From: Cupriavidus gilardii
Lineage (GTDB): Bacteria; Pseudomonadota; Gammaproteobacteria; Burkholderiales; Burkholderiaceae
Assembly (NCBI RefSeq): GCF_013314895.1
Contig: NZ_JABTYE010000008.1
Location: 62,001-126,000, forward strand
DNA: 64,000 nt
Direction: 5' to 3'
Numbering within the stretch: position 1 is the first letter of the stretch; the number at the start of each line of letters is the position of its first letter. Below, piece after piece: positions 61,398 through 64,000 of this stretch. The position numbers and the translations under genes were made by a program. The notes beneath the pieces were generated by a model. It worked only from the letters and a program-made list of their open reading frames with translations, was not told the DNA's origin and ran no database searches.

Positions 61398-61571
61398 CGT
61401 TGTCTCCATCCACTGAGGGGTCGGTAGTGATTGGCGTCGTGATCGACGTCTTGTTGGTTTCCTTGTGGAAGGCATCGTATCATTGATGAAAACCACCATA
61501 ATTTCCGCTTGGATCATGCTTGATTAACCATGATTCACGAATCAGCGCTCCTTGCGGCAGGTAGACCTTCC

Positions 61572-62498
61572 ATGGACGGCTTTTCCGATCTGGCGTTTTT
61601 TGCCACCGTCAACAAGCACGGCAGCCTGGCTGCGGCCGCGCAGCAACTGGGTGTGACCCCCCCGGCCGTCAGCAAGCGGCTGGCGGCGCTCGAGCGCCGC
61701 CTTGGCGTGCGGCTGCTGCAACGGACCACGCGGCGGCTCAGCCTGACGCCCGAGGGCGAGACCTATCTGGTTGAAGGCGCGCGCGTACTGGCCGAGCTCG
61801 AGGCGCTGGAGCGGACCGTGGCCGGCAGCGGTGCAACGCCGCACGGCCTGCTGCGGATCAGCGCGACGCTCGGCTTCGGCCGCCGGCATATCGCCCCGGC
61901 GCTATCGGCGTTTGCGCGGCTGCATCCGCGCGTCGAGGTGCAGTTGCACCTGAGCGACCGACCGGTCAATCTGGTCGAACAAGGCTTCGATGCGTCGATC
62001 CGCTTTGGCGAGTTGCCCGATGCCCGGCTGACCGCGCGGCTGCTGGCCAACAATCGCCGGCTGCTGTGCGCGACCCCCGCGTATCTGAAGGCCGCCGGCA
62101 CACCGGCCACGCCGCAGGACCTCACGCGCCATCAATGCATCTTCATTCGCGAAAGCGACGAGACCTTCGGGACCTGGCATCTGCGCAGCGGCACGCGCCA
62201 GGAGACGGTCAAGGTGCGCGGTCCGCTCAGCACCAACGACGGCGAATCGGCGCTCGGCTGGGCGCGCGAAGGACATGGCATCCTGGTGCGTTCGGAGTGG
62301 GATGTGGCCGGGCTATTGCGCAGCGGAGAGCTGCAACCGGTGCTGAAGGAATGGAGCCTGCCGAACGCCGATATCTATATCGTGTTCCCGACGCGCAGCC
62401 ATCTGTCGGCGAAGACCCGTGCGCTGGTCGATTTCCTGCTGCAGCGCTTTGCCGCCCACCGGCGGGCCGACAGCGGCGAATCGCACAACGGGTGGTAG
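61572..62498 (+). CDS. LysR-family transcriptional regulator
   Basis: 308-aa regulator (an upstream in-frame ATG at 61530 would add 14 residues; neither has a good ribosome-binding site). The HTH is at about residues 5-62 (GSLAAAAQQLGVTPPAVSKRLAALERRLGVRLL); the C-terminal effector-binding domain runs to the end. It is divergent from the Bug-LeuCD genes. The shared region has several TGAT/ATCA half-sites (around 61475-61545, for example ATCATTGAT and TTGATTAACCATGA) that could be its binding sites. Probably the inducer-responsive activator of that operon. Confidence 0.92.
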   Translation: MDGFSDLAFFATVNKHGSLAAAAQQLGVTPPAVSKRLAALERRLGVRLLQRTTRRLSLTPEGETYLVEGARVLAELEALERTVAGSGATPHGLLRISATLGFGRRHIAPALSAFARLHPRVEVQLHLSDRPVNLVEQGFDASIRFGELPDARLTARLLANNRRLLCATPAYLKAAGTPATPQDLTRHQCIFIRESDETFGTWHLRSGTRQETVKVRGPLSTNDGESALGWAREGHGILVRSEWDVAGLLRSGELQPVLKEWSLPNADIYIVFPTRSHLSAKTRALVDFLLQRFAAHRRADSGESHNGW

Positions 62499-62528
62499 CG
62501 GTCTGCGCAACGACGCGCTCCATCGCGC

Positions 62529-63989
62529 TCAGTCGCGATACGGCCGCAGCGGCTCGGCCACCGCTTCCAGCGGCTTGCGTTCGGCATCGATCGCGTATCG
62601 CCAAGCCAGCAGCCCAGCGACGATGACCAACGCCGCGCCGATCGCATAGCCGATCGCCACGGCCCCGCGGCTGCCGCTCTCGACCAGCGCGCCGAACAGC
62701 GCCGGCGCGGCAAACCCGCCGGCGCCGGTGCCGATCGCGAAAAAGATCGAAATGGCCAGCGCCCGGATTTCCAGCGGAAAGACCTCGCTGACGGTCAGAT
62801 AGGCCGAGCTGGCCGCGGCCGAGGCGAGAAAGAACACCGCCGACCAGCACAGCGCCAATCCCCGGGCCTCGACCCAGCCCTGCACGAAGGCCCAGCCGGT
62901 CAGCGCCAGCCCCACGCCCGACAGGCAATAGGTCAGGCCGATCATCCGGCGCCGACCGACCTGGTCGAACAGCGGGCCCAGGATCAATGGACCGAGCACG
63001 TTGCCAAGCGCGAACGGGAACAGATAGAGCGCCACGCGGCCGTCCGGCACGGCGTAGAAGCGGGTCAGCACCAGCGCGTAGGTGAAAAAGATCGCGTTAT
63101 AGAAGAACGCCTGCGAGATCATCAGTGCCAGCGCGACCACCGTGCGTCTGCGATAGCGATGCAGCATCACGTGTGCGACCTCTCGCCACGGCGTCGCCTC
63201 TGCCTTCGTGCGCGGCATTGCCCTGAGCACGGTGTCGTCCCGAACGGTGTGTGGGGAATGGCCATAGACCTCGGCCTCGATCCGCTCGACGATGCGCAGC
63301 GCTTCTTCGGGACGGCCGTGCGTCAGCAGCCAGCGCGGGCTCTCCGGCACATCGCGCCGCACCAGCAGAATCGCCACGGCCAGAATCGCGCCCAGTGCGA
63401 AGCCCGCGCGCCAGCCAAGCTCGGGGCCCAGCACGCGAGGATCGAGCAAGACCAGGCTCAGGCCCGCGCCGAGCGCCGCGCCCAGCCAGAAGCTGCCGTT
63501 GATTGCCAAGCTCACCCGGCCGCGCACGCGCGCCGGCACCAGCTCGTCGATCGCCGAATTGATGGCCGCGTATTCGCCGCCGATGCCAAGACCGGTGACG
63601 AAGCGGCATAGCGCGAAGACCGCGAAATTCGGCGAGAAGGCGGTCGCCAGCGTCGCGCCCATATAGACCGCCAGGGTCAGCAGAAATAGCCGCTTGCGCC
63701 CAAGGCGATCGGTCAGGCGGCCGAAGATCAGCGCACCGAGCACCGCGCCAGCGATATAGACGGAGCCCGACCAGCCGAATTGCGAGGCGGACAGCCCCAG
63801 CGTATCGGGCCGCTGCAACACGCCGCCCAGCGAGCCGACCAGCGTCACCTCCAGTCCGTCCAGCACCCATGCGACGCCTAGCGCAATGACCACGCGCCAA
63901 TGCCAGCGCGACCAGGGCAATCCATCCAGGCGCTCGGGCAAGCCGGCTGCCGGCGCGATGGTGCTCGCCTGCGCGTGCGCCGTCATCAT
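62529..63989 (-). CDS. MFS permease, sugar/organic-acid symporter type
   Basis: 486-aa 12-helix major-facilitator protein. Motif A is GRLTDRLGRKRLFLL, repeated as GPLFDQVGRRRM in the second half. GIGGEYAAINSAIDELVPARVRGR matches the sugar-transporter signature, and PESPRWLLTHGRPEEALRIV leads the central loop. An Asp in helix 1 (VLDGLEVTLVG) is typical of acid/aromatic symporters. It converges with the LysR gene (30-bp gap). Likely imports an organic acid used by the neighbouring enzymes. It ends 11 bp before the window edge; 63990-64000 holds nothing. Confidence 0.9.
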   Translation of the reverse strand: MMTAHAQASTIAPAAGLPERLDGLPWSRWHWRVVIALGVAWVLDGLEVTLVGSLGGVLQRPDTLGLSASQFGWSGSVYIAGAVLGALIFGRLTDRLGRKRLFLLTLAVYMGATLATAFSPNFAVFALCRFVTGLGIGGEYAAINSAIDELVPARVRGRVSLAINGSFWLGAALGAGLSLVLLDPRVLGPELGWRAGFALGAILAVAILLVRRDVPESPRWLLTHGRPEEALRIVERIEAEVYGHSPHTVRDDTVLRAMPRTKAEATPWREVAHVMLHRYRRRTVVALALMISQAFFYNAIFFTYALVLTRFYAVPDGRVALYLFPFALGNVLGPLILGPLFDQVGRRRMIGLTYCLSGVGLALTGWAFVQGWVEARGLALCWSAVFFLASAAASSAYLTVSEVFPLEIRALAISIFFAIGTGAGGFAAPALFGALVESGSRGAVAIGYAIGAALVIVAGLLAWRYAIDAERKPLEAVAEPLRPYRD

Positions 63990-64000
63990 GCCTTTCCGTC

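Overview
High-GC DNA (roughly two thirds G+C) with strong codon bias, short intergenic gaps and many ATGA/GTGA stop-start overlaps. Two Bug-type periplasmic binding proteins, a GbsR-cydA-cydB module, a compact flagellar block with a FlhDC-like operator and a sigma-28 flagellin promoter, and a MocR-controlled amino-compound locus all point to a betaproteobacterium of the order Burkholderiales, most likely Cupriavidus or a close relative of Ralstonia. The genus is an inference from gene content. No rRNA, tRNA, CRISPR array, transposase or integrase was found.

Layout. (1) 1-4.8 kb: a TonB-dependent siderophore receptor and an OmpR/EnvZ-type two-component pair, each with a Fur-box-like site upstream. 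(2) 4.8-10.4 kb: a DAO-family FAD oxidase, divergent from a GbsR/MarR regulator followed by cydAB (short-Q-loop, cyanide-insensitive type) and an MpaB-like oxygenase gene. (3) 10.4-30.0 kb: a Bug protein, then a long minus-strand run (26.7 down to 11.6 kb). It holds an M20 deacylase, a peptide-type ABC importer, GabT, GabD, a cupin, a TPP enzyme, a histone-deacetylase-like amidohydrolase, a carbamoylase-type M20 hydrolase and an EamA exporter. A MocR (GabR/EnuR-like) regulator is divergent from the run, with a D-2-hydroxyacid dehydrogenase behind it. The set reads as one pathway: import an acylated amino compound, deacylate it, transaminate it, oxidise the semialdehyde. (4) 30-34.4 kb: a DHA2 drug exporter, an XRE regulator with a palindromic operator and what may be a partner-gene relic, and a chemoreceptor with a CheR-tether-like C-terminus. 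(5) 34.4-49.7 kb: a small-RNA candidate, a divergent Hfq-like gene, then fliC-flaG-fliD-fliS-fliT, a FliK-domain protein, an FlhB-C-terminal-like protein, and divergent fliE / fliFGHIJK. (6) 49.8-55 kb: alkB, a PhoX-family phosphatase with a Pho-box-like promoter, and a FUSC efflux protein. (7) 55-64 kb: a second small-RNA candidate, an Asp/Glu racemase, an argininosuccinate-lyase-family enzyme, a frameshifted DUF1059 gene, a LeuCD-type dehydratase with a Bug protein, a LysR regulator and an MFS permease. This looks like an accessory catabolic locus for a dicarboxylate or amino-dicarboxylate.

Most notable: the divergent Hfq paralogue just upstream of flagellin, with a well-formed small-RNA transcription unit about 600 bp away; a second small-RNA candidate carrying an anti-Shine-Dalgarno CUCCUCC; the MocR-linked deacylation/GABA-type cluster; and the dyad between fliE and fliF that has FlhD4C2 box architecture. 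All start choices come from reading ribosome-binding sites by eye, and all family calls come from motif recognition without database searches.
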